64,000 nucleotides of DNA from Dinghuibacter silviterrae (lineage in GTDB: Bacteria; Bacteroidota; Bacteroidia; Chitinophagales; Chitinophagaceae), in contig NZ_SODV01000002.1 of NCBI RefSeq assembly GCF_004366355.1, positions 598,768 to 662,767 on the forward strand, in the 5' to 3' direction. How positions within the stretch are numbered: position 1 is the stretch's first letter; every line of letters begins with the position of its first letter. Made by a program: the position numbers and the translations under genes. This document shows positions 17,800 to 25,505 of the stretch, piece by piece. The notes beneath the pieces are model-generated. The model was not told where the DNA came from and did no database searches. It was given only the letters and a program-made list of their open reading frames with translations.

Positions 17800-18049
17800 A
17801 CACCCAATCCGGAGGGGTTTGCCCGGCCTGCCGCAGCAACAAATTCAACTGCGCCGCATGGTGCTGCACATGGCGCATATTGTACAACAATAACTCGAAA
17901 AGGCTATAATCCTTGTATTCGCTGACAAAGCGCTTGGTCAGCAAGTCGTCCGTACCCGACAACTGCCGGTGCAATTTGGCGCGCCCTTCCTCCAGGAACG
18001 CCAGCATGTCTATTGCTGCGCCGAATTGTTGCCACAAGAGTTTGTTCAT
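17765..18049 (-). CDS. Short DinB-like protein, possibly truncated
   Basis: A 94-residue protein. FELLLYNMRHVQHHAAQLNLLLRQ (split as FELLLYNMRHVQHH and AAQLNLLLRQ) matches the last helix region of DinB/YfiT-type four-helix proteins, where His residues bind a metal. DinB proteins are normally about 150-170 residues, so the first two helices seem to be missing. The ATG lies 4 bp after the stop of the upstream gene on the same strand. It may be a remnant or a shortened but translated form. Confidence 0.55.
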   Translation of the reverse strand: MNKLLWQQFGAAIDMLAFLEEGRAKLHRQLSGTDDLLTKRFVSEYKDYSLFELLLYNMRHVQHHAAQLNLLLRQAGQTPPDWVSRTKKSFSPLS

Positions 18050-18053
18050 CGCG

Positions 18054-19241
18054 TCACTGTTTTTTTAAAAAAATATCGCCGTCACCCGCCTGCACGGTGA
18101 AGGAGCGATTCGTTTGGTGTGTGGCGACGCTGGTATGCGGTTCGTCGAACCGGACCGTTACCACCTTGTTGGTGGAAGGATTGAACACCACCTCTCCCTT
18201 TTCATACGCCCTCATAAATGCCCCGGAAAGATTGGGTTTGCCGGGGTCGGCGAGCGGACCCATTGGTCTACCCAGGGACTTGTCCCAAAAAGGATACCAA
18301 TCGTGGAGGTGATCGGGCGTCGGGAGCGCATTGGGATCGGAGAACAGGACATAGCCGTTCGAGAACACCAGCGCCAGCGTAGTCACCATGCGCATCAGCG
18401 CATAGTCGTTCCGGCTGTTTTTCCACCAACCCTCCAGGGCGGTAAAGCCGGGTTTGCGCAGGTGTGTTTCCCCCCAGATCAAATTTGTCGCGGCGGTGTG
18501 CCAGTCGGGGAAGAACGGACTGCCAAATCCTTCCATGTACATGCCGTTCAGGTCGGCGGCGGTCTTGGTGGGCAGGGAGCCGTTGACATTCCCCAGGATG
18601 AGGGCGTCCGGTCCGGCCGCGGCGCGTATGGCCTTGATGAGCCCCACGCGGGCGCTTCCGTCCGGGTCATCCGATGCTTTGTCGTGCCACCAGTCCAGCA
18701 TACAGCCGTCGAAAACACCCGATTTCACCAGGGCCGCGCATTGCTCGGCGGCCATGTGCTGCACCAAAGGGCTCCCAAAATCGAGGAAGTAATTGACCCC
18801 GTATTCCGCGGGTTCACCCGTGGGGATGCGGTTACCCGAGGCGTCGTGTTTCCAGACCGGAGAGCCGGGCGGCAACCGCAGGAGCTTGTCGTTCGACGAC
18901 CGGTAGTCGACCTGGGCAAGGAGGATGATATGGGGGTTGAGGGCCAGCAGTGAAGCCCGTACCTTTAGCGCCATTTGGATGCTCTGGGGCGTAAAGTGGC
19001 TGGCGAGCGTAATCGATGAATCGTTGGTGTGCAACCAGAGCCCCTGCCAGCCCAGGAATACGAGGTCGTGGCGCGCCATGATCTCAAACTTGGTTCCGGT
19101 CAGGGGGACGGTGGGGCCGGACGGGCCTTCGTTTAGGTTTTGGGCGGGGTTCCAGGCTTCGAAGACGCTGGGGAAGTCGCGGCGCTCCTGCGCGCTCGCC
19201 GTCAGGGCCGGTAGGAGTGCGATCAACCATAGGTATTTCAT
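18054..19241 (-). CDS. Putative secreted glycoside hydrolase (GHL15-like TIM barrel)
   Basis: A 395-residue exported protein with a signal peptide (ending TASAQ). VFDGCMLDWWHDKA near residue 178 and LNGMYMEGFGSPFF near 226 resemble the barrel-strand ends of the hypothetical glycosyl hydrolase families that include GHL15/GH-like DUFs, where Asp and Glu act as acid and nucleophile. Family assignment is from fold-like motifs only. It is followed after 4 bp by the short DinB-like gene. Substrate unknown. Confidence 0.6.
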   Translation of the reverse strand: MKYLWLIALLPALTASAQERRDFPSVFEAWNPAQNLNEGPSGPTVPLTGTKFEIMARHDLVFLGWQGLWLHTNDSSITLASHFTPQSIQMALKVRASLLALNPHIILLAQVDYRSSNDKLLRLPPGSPVWKHDASGNRIPTGEPAEYGVNYFLDFGSPLVQHMAAEQCAALVKSGVFDGCMLDWWHDKASDDPDGSARVGLIKAIRAAAGPDALILGNVNGSLPTKTAADLNGMYMEGFGSPFFPDWHTAATNLIWGETHLRKPGFTALEGWWKNSRNDYALMRMVTTLALVFSNGYVLFSDPNALPTPDHLHDWYPFWDKSLGRPMGPLADPGKPNLSGAFMRAYEKGEVVFNPSTNKVVTVRFDEPHTSVATHQTNRSFTVQAGDGDIFLKKQ

Positions 19242-19270
19242 ATAGGTAATTTATGCCTAAATTTAGTATT

Positions 19271-20488
19271 ATGAACTATGCAAGGCTCCTGATCGTACTC
19301 CTACTACCCATGGGCGCGTTTGCCCAGCCGGGGTTTATCGGCAGCAGCAACTATATCCGTTTGGCTGCGCCCGGCTGTAACGCCGTCTCCCCAGTTCAAA
19401 TACCCGGCAGCGCTGATCTTTTTATCAACCGCCGGTTGCTCACCGACCGGGGGCAGCTCGCCGGTGTCGATGGCCCGAACGATTGTAGCGGTGGGCGAAT
19501 CAACCGGTTAGGCCTGGTAATCGACCGGCTGGACTGGCGGACCGGGAAGTTCTCTCTTGTAAAAGCCTTGCTGAATACCTCTGTCGATACCACCACCGGG
19601 CATTCCCGCGCCATCATCACCGAGGGGCCGATGCGGGGGGCGATCATACAGTCCGCTTATGACGCCGATGTCGTCGTTTACAAGGGCGCGTATATCGTCG
19701 TTTTTGAGTGCACACTGGCGAACGGGGCCGCCTACGGTGTGCAAGGCACCTCCATTGGGCTTAGCGTATACGATCCCGTTACGCAAACGCTGGACATGAG
19801 CCGGACGGTGGTGATCATCGGCGCCATCCGGGGTACCGGTGGGCTGATTGATGTCGCCGCTGTGCCTGAGTTGTTGGTGTATCGGGACCGCCTGTATCTG
19901 TACTGGTCGGACATTACGATCCGCAACGGGCAGTTTCTGAGGATCGCGGTCCGCGGGGCGGAGCTGGCCGCCTCGGACAGCGGGGTTTCGGTCCGCGGGG
20001 CGGCACCGGCTGTTTTGCAACACGCCGGCGGCCTCGTCCACACCACCGACGAACCCGCCACCACCGAAGTCTGGGCGCCCGACCCCAACGACCCGTCGGC
20101 CAACCAGACCGTCGACATCCGCGCCCTTTGGGTCCATGACAAGTCGGTTTTCGCCATGTCCAGCCAGGGCGGCAGCGGGTGCCTGACGCCTGTGGATAGC
20201 GCCGGGGGCTGTTTTCACATGGTCATCGTAAAGACCCGGGAACCCTTGAAGCGGCACGGCTTTAATGAGGCGGAACGGATAGACACCGCTCTTTTACCCA
20301 CCAATCCCCAGGTGTATACGCGGCCCATAAAAGACAGCGCCGGCCGGTTCTGGATGATCGGGAATTATTTCTATCCGCGGGTAAGCGGCGGAGACCGGAT
20401 CGCGCCCGGAGCTTATTGGAATGCCGCGAATCGCAAGCGGTTGGCGTTTATCCTGTCTCCCTTATTGGATCCACTTCTCCCGAACTAG
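19271..20488 (+). CDS. Secreted protein of unknown function, possible five-bladed propeller
   Basis: A 405-residue protein with a clear signal peptide (MNYARLLIVLLLPMGAFAQ). The ATG at 19271 was preferred to one at 19253 because it gives a standard signal sequence. The body is rich in short beta strands with segments such as YKGAYIVVFECT, YRDRLYLYWSDI and DSAGRFWMIGNYFYPR, similar in rhythm to GH43/GH62-type five-bladed propellers, but I do not recognise catalytic residues. The last 27 bp overlap the convergent helicase gene. Function not assigned. Confidence 0.6.
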   Translation: MNYARLLIVLLLPMGAFAQPGFIGSSNYIRLAAPGCNAVSPVQIPGSADLFINRRLLTDRGQLAGVDGPNDCSGGRINRLGLVIDRLDWRTGKFSLVKALLNTSVDTTTGHSRAIITEGPMRGAIIQSAYDADVVVYKGAYIVVFECTLANGAAYGVQGTSIGLSVYDPVTQTLDMSRTVVIIGAIRGTGGLIDVAAVPELLVYRDRLYLYWSDITIRNGQFLRIAVRGAELAASDSGVSVRGAAPAVLQHAGGLVHTTDEPATTEVWAPDPNDPSANQTVDIRALWVHDKSVFAMSSQGGSGCLTPVDSAGGCFHMVIVKTREPLKRHGFNEAERIDTALLPTNPQVYTRPIKDSAGRFWMIGNYFYPRVSGGDRIAPGAYWNAANRKRLAFILSPLLDPLLPN

Positions 20489-21844
20489 GTACAGCTTCTT
20501 TTTGGCCCGGGTCACCGCGGTATACCACCACTTGAGCAACTCCGGGTACTTCATTTGGTACATGGTCTCCTCCAGGAACAGGTATACATGATCCCATTCG
20601 CCCCCCTGTGCCTTGTGACAGGTTACCGCGTATCCATATTTGGCCCGCAGGCAGTTGAGAAAACGGTCTTCGCGCATCTTTTCCCGGAAAAGCTCGGTGT
20701 TGGAGGATATGCCGATGTTCTTCATCCGGCGATGGAAATCCCTGAGCAGCTTTTGTTGGTCGTCTTTTGAAAAATTTTGGGCGTCCCCATATAGGATATC
20801 GAGAGAGAGGAGCAGGTCGCTTTCTTCACCGGACAGGTGCGCTTTGATCCGGACTTCCTGGAAATGCAGGCCTTGGTGGACCCGGATCGTACCGAGCTGC
20901 AGGACGGTCACAAAATCCCCGTTGGTGAGGCGGACCGGCGGATTGTTGTACGTCACCAGCAGGATCTCGTCCGTTTGAAGATTCTTGTTGGATTGGTGAA
21001 ACGCGTCCGCTCTTACGTATTCGTTGATATGACCTACCGTTTTGTTGCTCCTGGCGATGGCGATCGTTTGGTGGGGGCCCAATTCTTTGAAGCGGTGCGT
21101 GTAGCTTTGAAGCAGTTGTTCGTCGTTTGGGAAAAATTCGACGTTTTTGCAACCCGTCGCGGGTAATTTTGGACGGAGGCCCAGTACTTTATTTTCCATA
21201 TCCCGGATGGCCGATGCCAGGAGGAGGAGGTCGTTCTCCGTCCGCTCTATTTTTTCAAGCGTCTCCGAAGTGGCCGTGCGGTTTTGTTTGAAAAGCCAGT
21301 TGAGGTCGAGCGCCGGACTGTACGTTTGCCTGACCGGGGGCAGTTGTCCGGGGTCGCCTACGAAGATGACCTTGTTGCTGCCGGTGTGTGTAAAAAAATC
21401 GCTCAACAGATGACCGCTGCCAAAAGTCATCAGCTCCGTTTCCCCGGGCGGATCGTCTGAGAGCATCGAGGATTCATCGACGATATAGACACGTTTGCCG
21501 GATTCAGGCGGCCTGGGGTCAAACTTCAGTGTGAGCTGCACGGAGGCCTCTTTCGGGAGGTCTTCGATGACCTCCAGGAATTGATACAAATGGCTGTGCA
21601 CGGTTTTTGTCATCAGCCCCGTCTTCCCCCTCAACACGGCGGCCGCCCGGCCGGTGGACGCCAGCAGGGAAAACTTGTACTGTTTTTCCTCCAGCCACCG
21701 GGCAAGGTGTTGCATCAGGAAAGTCTTGCCCGTTCCGGCGTATCCCTTGAGCACAAAGGTGTCTGCTTCGGGATGCTGTATGAATTCCTGCAACGCCTTG
21801 AATGCTTTTTTTTGCCCGTCATTCAACGCTACTTTTACCGGCAT
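20462..21844 (-). CDS. RecD-like / UvrD_C_2 superfamily 1 DNA helicase
   Basis: A 460-residue SF1 helicase. The Walker A motif GYAGTGKT is at 34-41, Walker B appears as VYIVDESSML near 117, motif III as FVGDPGQLPPV near 156, and the C-terminal UvrD_C_2 part has GYAVTCHKAQGGEWDHVY and WWYTAVTRAKKKLYLV. It is shorter than RecD (about 600 residues) and lacks an N-terminal RecBC-binding domain, so it fits the stand-alone RecD-like/Dda-type helicases. It is divergent from xseA, another DNA-repair gene. Confidence 0.9.
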   Translation of the reverse strand: MPVKVALNDGQKKAFKALQEFIQHPEADTFVLKGYAGTGKTFLMQHLARWLEEKQYKFSLLASTGRAAAVLRGKTGLMTKTVHSHLYQFLEVIEDLPKEASVQLTLKFDPRPPESGKRVYIVDESSMLSDDPPGETELMTFGSGHLLSDFFTHTGSNKVIFVGDPGQLPPVRQTYSPALDLNWLFKQNRTATSETLEKIERTENDLLLLASAIRDMENKVLGLRPKLPATGCKNVEFFPNDEQLLQSYTHRFKELGPHQTIAIARSNKTVGHINEYVRADAFHQSNKNLQTDEILLVTYNNPPVRLTNGDFVTVLQLGTIRVHQGLHFQEVRIKAHLSGEESDLLLSLDILYGDAQNFSKDDQQKLLRDFHRRMKNIGISSNTELFREKMREDRFLNCLRAKYGYAVTCHKAQGGEWDHVYLFLEETMYQMKYPELLKWWYTAVTRAKKKLYLVREKWIQ

Positions 21845-21879
21845 CCTAACAAGTTAACGCAAAATATTTATTTTTGGCC

Positions 21880-23244
21880 ATGGCATTGTCTTCTGCCCCA
21901 TTGACGCTTTCACAATTGACGTCGGCGATCAAAGATTCGCTGTCGCAACACTTTGGCCCGAGCACCTTTTGGGTAAAGGGCGAGGTGACCAGTCATACCT
22001 TCAAACCCGATAAACGCTACCATTATTTCGAACTCGTCGAAAAGGATCCCCTGACCAACCGGATCAAGGCCAAAATGCGGGCCAGCGCGTGGGGAGAGGG
22101 TTCCCTGGCCATCGACCGCTTTCAGCAGGAGACGCGCCAACGGTTTACAAACAATATCGATGTATTGTTGCAGGTCCGGGTGGAATTCCATGAGGTCTAT
22201 GGTTTGCAACTGACCGTCCTTTCGGTAGACGGCGCGTATACGCTTGGTGCCCTGGAAAGACAGCGGCAGGCCGTCCTCGACCGGCTTGTCCGGGAAAACC
22301 CCGAGTCTATATGGAAGATCGGGGACAGGTATGTGACCGCCAACAAGCAGGTCGCTATGAACCGTGTCTTGCAGCGGATCGCCCTGGTGTCCTCGGAAAC
22401 ATCGGCGGGAAGGGAAGACTTCAGACACACGCTGGAAACCAATCTATCCGGGTACCGGTTCCTGATCGACGATTATTTTACAGTGGTACAGGGGGAACAC
22501 AACGCGGCGCAGGTATTGGCCCGCCTGGCCGGGATCCTGGAAAGCCGGAAACCCTACGACTGTGTGGTCATCGTCCGGGGTGGGGGGGCACAAACGGATT
22601 TCCTGATTTTTGACGACCATGATCTTGGTTTGGCCGTGGCGACTTATCCCATACCCATTATCACCGGCATCGGGCACCAGAAAAACGAGACCATCACCGA
22701 CCTGATGGCCAATACGCCCAGAAAAACGCCCACGGAGGCAGCGGAATTTATTTTGCAACGCAACCGGGATTTTGAAGAGGAATTGGCCCGTAAGCAAAAG
22801 AATATCGTCGTGTATGCCCAGCAACTGCTGGCAGGAAGGGACAGAATGCTGCTCCAGATCAATGCGGATATCATCAGTCATTCCAAGGAGGTCATTTTCA
22901 ATGGCCGGCGGAAGGTGCTGACGGCCGCGTCAGGGCTGGGGTCTGCGCTGAGGATCCTTTTTGACCATCGGAAAACCGACCTCCGGCTTTCCAAAGAAAG
23001 GCTGGGGCTCGTCGCGGGCCTGAATCTTAAGAAAGAGGCCGGGTCCCTTAACCATTTTGCCTCCGTCATCAAACTGGTATCGCCCGAAAATACGCTCAAG
23101 CGCGGTTTTGTTCTCGTCAAGTCGGGCGACCGGATCATCCCCAGCGGCGAGGCCCTCGACAAAGGGGACGCCGTGGACATGATTTTTCACGACAAAACGG
23201 TTTCCGCCATCGTTGAATCAAAAACCGATCGCAATGGAAGATAA
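21880..23244 (+). CDS. xseA: Exodeoxyribonuclease VII large subunit
   Basis: A 454-residue subunit. The N-terminal OB-fold (1-100) has FWVKGEVTSHTFKPDKRYHYFELVEKD; the catalytic core has VIVRGGGAQTDFLIFDDHDL near 230 and ITGIGHQKNETITDLMA near 263, followed by a long coiled-coil region that binds XseB. Exo VII degrades single-stranded DNA from both ends into short oligonucleotides. ATG at 21880 was chosen; a TTG two codons earlier is possible. The stop lies inside the xseB gene, an 11-bp overlap. Confidence 0.95.
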   Translation: MALSSAPLTLSQLTSAIKDSLSQHFGPSTFWVKGEVTSHTFKPDKRYHYFELVEKDPLTNRIKAKMRASAWGEGSLAIDRFQQETRQRFTNNIDVLLQVRVEFHEVYGLQLTVLSVDGAYTLGALERQRQAVLDRLVRENPESIWKIGDRYVTANKQVAMNRVLQRIALVSSETSAGREDFRHTLETNLSGYRFLIDDYFTVVQGEHNAAQVLARLAGILESRKPYDCVVIVRGGGAQTDFLIFDDHDLGLAVATYPIPIITGIGHQKNETITDLMANTPRKTPTEAAEFILQRNRDFEEELARKQKNIVVYAQQLLAGRDRMLLQINADIISHSKEVIFNGRRKVLTAASGLGSALRILFDHRKTDLRLSKERLGLVAGLNLKKEAGSLNHFASVIKLVSPENTLKRGFVLVKSGDRIIPSGEALDKGDAVDMIFHDKTVSAIVESKTDRNGR

Positions 23245-23434
23245 TATGACTTATGATGCGGCATTTAAAGAACTAACCGCCATCTCGAAAGAGATCGAAT
23301 CCGAAAGCGTCTCCATCGACGTCCTGGCACAACAAGTAAAACGGGCGGCCGAATTAATTGCTTTTTGCCAGGAAAAGCTCCGATCGGCCGAGGGAGAGGT
23401 GAGTAAGATCATCGAAGGAATGCAGGGTGCTTAG
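23234..23434 (+). CDS. xseB: Exodeoxyribonuclease VII small subunit
   Basis: A 66-residue subunit, the usual size. TYDAAFKELTAISKEIE and VLAQQVKRAAELIAFCQEKL are the two helices that form the helical hairpin typical of XseB, which packs along the XseA coiled coil. The ATG at 23234 overlaps xseA by 11 bp, so both subunits are translated together. The 3' end overlaps the convergent phosphatidyltransferase gene by 4 bp. Confidence 0.95.
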   Translation: MEDNMTYDAAFKELTAISKEIESESVSIDVLAQQVKRAAELIAFCQEKLRSAEGEVSKIIEGMQGA

Positions 23435-24072
23435 TTGAACATCTTGTATCGTTTGAACGTTTTGCCCTTGCGTCTTAAATACGCCTGGTAAAAAGACGGA
23501 ATATCGCACTCGGGTTTGGGCAACAGGGAAGAGATCAGGATCCTGTCCAGCATCGACGCCACGCCCAGTCCCAGACATATACGGAACAACAGGACAGGCG
23601 CTCCACCGGCCAAAAGAATGGTAAAGGTGATCAGCAGCAGGATCCCCCACAATTTGGAGAGCCAGTTGTGTGCGCAACCGCTTTTCCGGAACTTTATAAA
23701 GTTGATCAGGTCCGACACAGGCTCCAAAACGAACAACAGGACAATCCAGGCCACGTGCGTCTGTAAAAGTCTTCCATTCAACATCCATATACAAACCCCC
23801 GCCGCCAGCCAAAACACCAGGTCCACCCAGGCGTCCCATTTCCGCAGCGCGTCCGTTGCCACGCCGAGGCGCCGGGCGATGATGCCGTCGAAGATGTCGG
23901 ACACCAGGCCGGCCCACAGACAGGCGACTAGGAACCAACCCGTCCGGTGGGTTTGGTAGGCCCAACACAGCATGACGGGCGCCAGGAGGAGGCGGAGGAG
24001 GACCAGGGCAAAAGGGAGTCGTGTCAAGAATGTCCCAATTAAGCCCTCTATATGGCGTTTTTGCACCCCCAT
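23431..24072 (-). CDS. CDP-alcohol phosphatidyltransferase family protein
   Basis: A 213-residue membrane enzyme. The family motif D-x2-DG-x2-AR-x8-G-x3-D-x3-D is seen as SDIFDGIIARRLGVATDALR followed by KWDAWVD (about residues 58-84): all four metal-binding Asp are kept, but the central Gly is replaced by Leu. Such enzymes exchange CMP of a CDP-alcohol or CDP-diacylglycerol for another alcohol in phospholipid synthesis. About six hydrophobic helices are present. The exact substrate, and whether the Gly-to-Leu change matters, cannot be told. Confidence 0.85.
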   Translation of the reverse strand: MGVQKRHIEGLIGTFLTRLPFALVLLRLLLAPVMLCWAYQTHRTGWFLVACLWAGLVSDIFDGIIARRLGVATDALRKWDAWVDLVFWLAAGVCIWMLNGRLLQTHVAWIVLLFVLEPVSDLINFIKFRKSGCAHNWLSKLWGILLLITFTILLAGGAPVLLFRICLGLGVASMLDRILISSLLPKPECDIPSFYQAYLRRKGKTFKRYKMFN

Positions 24073-24125
24073 ACCCTTAAATGACCGCCGTATTTTGGAT
24101 CAGCATGAGCAAATATCTTTTTTTT

Positions 24126-24908
24126 ATGGCACAGAGATTAAAAAACAACGGCCGGGGTCTCTTGCTGACCCTGGCCCTTCTGTTGATGGTTACCGGCGGC
24201 TTTGCCCAGCAATGGCAACTCGACAAAATGCCTGCCGACCTGGAAACCGACCTGGCGTTGCACGCCTTGCCCCCGAACCTGAGGGCAGACGCCACGGTGT
24301 ACCTGCTGGACCCGGCCAAGGGCTATTATGTGGGCAAACAGGGGACCAGCGGTTTTATCTGTTTTGTGACGCGGACCAACTGGGAATGGGCAGAATACAG
24401 ACAGGACCTGTACACGCCCATGGGCTACGATCCCGAGGGCGCCCGGACGATCTTCCCGTTGTATAGGGATGCGGCGGCCATGAGGGCCACGGGGATGTAT
24501 ATCGCCGAACAGGTCAGGGATACGATCGCCGGCCGGATCGTCCGGGGCTTTTATGCGCCGCCTGCAAAAGCGGGTCTTTCCTATATGCTGGCCCCCGTCA
24601 TGAGGGTGTATACCGGCAAGCCGGGGGATAAAAGTGTTATGACGATGAGCATGCCGCACTTTATGTTTTACGCACCCTATATCACGGTGGCCGATGTCGG
24701 TTTTGACAGCAATTCTCCATCGGGGCCCTGGCTGATTAATTCGGGCAACACGGTGCTGGGGGATGGTAAGGGACCGGAAGGGTATTTCATCATGCCGGCC
24801 GACAAAGCCACTACGGCCAAGATCATGGAGGACGGCAAAGACCTGGTCAAAAGGCTCCAGGCGTACAGCCACTATTTCAACGTGGAGATGGATATGACGA
24901 AGAATTGA
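24126..24908 (+). CDS. Secreted protein of unknown function
   Basis: A 260-residue exported protein. Starting at 24126 gives a textbook signal peptide (basic start, then LLLTLALLLMVTGGFAQ). The mature part includes GYYVGKQGTSGFICFVTRTN and FMFYAPYITVADVG; I do not recognise the family. Two earlier in-frame ATGs (24081, 24105) would add residues before the signal peptide. It is followed by a strong bidirectional terminator. Confidence 0.6.
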   Translation: MAQRLKNNGRGLLLTLALLLMVTGGFAQQWQLDKMPADLETDLALHALPPNLRADATVYLLDPAKGYYVGKQGTSGFICFVTRTNWEWAEYRQDLYTPMGYDPEGARTIFPLYRDAAAMRATGMYIAEQVRDTIAGRIVRGFYAPPAKAGLSYMLAPVMRVYTGKPGDKSVMTMSMPHFMFYAPYITVADVGFDSNSPSGPWLINSGNTVLGDGKGPEGYFIMPADKATTAKIMEDGKDLVKRLQAYSHYFNVEMDMTKN

Positions 24909-24921
24909 GGGTATAGCCATG

Positions 24922-24954
24922 AAAAAAAGGGCCCGGAACAAACCGGGCCTTTTT
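24922..24954. terminator. Intrinsic terminator, both directions
   Basis: GGCCCGG (24930-24936), loop AACAAA, CCGGGCC (24943-24949), flanked by A7 on the left and T5 on the right. It lies between the convergent genes ending at 24908 (plus) and 25017 (minus) and can stop transcription from either side. Confidence 0.85.
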
Positions 24955-25016
24955 ACGGGTGCTTTCAATAGGTGCAAGGGCCTTAACAAACGGGCCTTCA
25001 ATAAACTAAGCAGGGC

Positions 25017-25352
25017 TTACGCATTCAAAAACTTAAATTTTTCCTCGAACAGCTTCCCGATGATGGGCAGGGGTTTGGCTGTTTCATTGAGCGCGGCAAT
25101 AATGCCTAATATCATCAGAATCATAGGGATAAACGAGACGAATGTAAGCACCAGGCCAAGGGCGGGTACGATCCGGATGACGACCATCAGGGCGATGCTC
25201 AGGAGGATGGAGATAAGGATCAAGCCCAGGGCCTGACCCAGGTGGTAGCGGACCAGGGGGCTTTTGTCGGGGCTGTTTTTGAATTTCACCAGGGCGATGA
25301 TCCATCCGATGAGCGTGACATAGGCGATAGCGGCGATTGTTTTGTTTTGCAT
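25017..25352 (-). CDS. DUF4870/Tic20-like small membrane protein
   Basis: A 111-residue protein with three to four helices: AIAYVTLIGWIIALVKF near 7-23, a long pair from LGLILISILLSIALMVV to GLVLTFVSFIPMILMILGIIAAL. The segment SPLVRYHLGQALGL is the hallmark of DUF4870 proteins (residues following helix 1 with RYHxxQ). Function unknown. The start at 25352 was preferred to upstream codons since it begins directly at the first helix. Its promoter shares the 153-bp divergent region with the TPR-LuxR gene. Confidence 0.85.
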   Translation of the reverse strand: MQNKTIAAIAYVTLIGWIIALVKFKNSPDKSPLVRYHLGQALGLILISILLSIALMVVIRIVPALGLVLTFVSFIPMILMILGIIAALNETAKPLPIIGKLFEEKFKFLNA

Positions 25353-25412
25353 TGTCGAGTGATTTGGTGGTGCAAATCTACGGTGCCGGGTACCCAATGA
25401 CCGCATTTTACC

Positions 25413-25474
25413 CCCCTACGGACCGTCTACCACTTCCTTGAAGGGCGTCTACAAAACGTCTACAGGAGTGCTAC
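25413..25474 (+). repeat. Helically phased CTAC direct repeats upstream of TPR-LuxR gene
   Basis: Perfect CGTCTAC copies begin at 25424, 25446 and 25457. Degenerate copies ending in CTAC begin at 25413 and 25468. All start points fall on an 11-bp grid with only the 25435 slot empty. They sit just upstream of a -7-like box (TAGTTTTG, 25490-25497). This looks like an array of activator half-sites on one face of the DNA. Confidence 0.6.
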
Positions 25475-25489
25475 TCATCAGAAATGGCG

Positions 25490-25497
25490 TAGTTTTG
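25490..25497 (+). promoter_or_regulatory. Predicted -7 box for the TPR-LuxR regulator gene
   Basis: TAGTTTTG matches the Bacteroidota -7 consensus TAnnTTTG exactly. Its last base is 8 bases before the ATG at 25506, so the expected transcript would have an extremely short leader. The phased CTAC repeats end 15 bases upstream, near the position of a -33 element. Confidence 0.45.
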
Positions 25498-25505
25498 ACC
25501 CTCCA

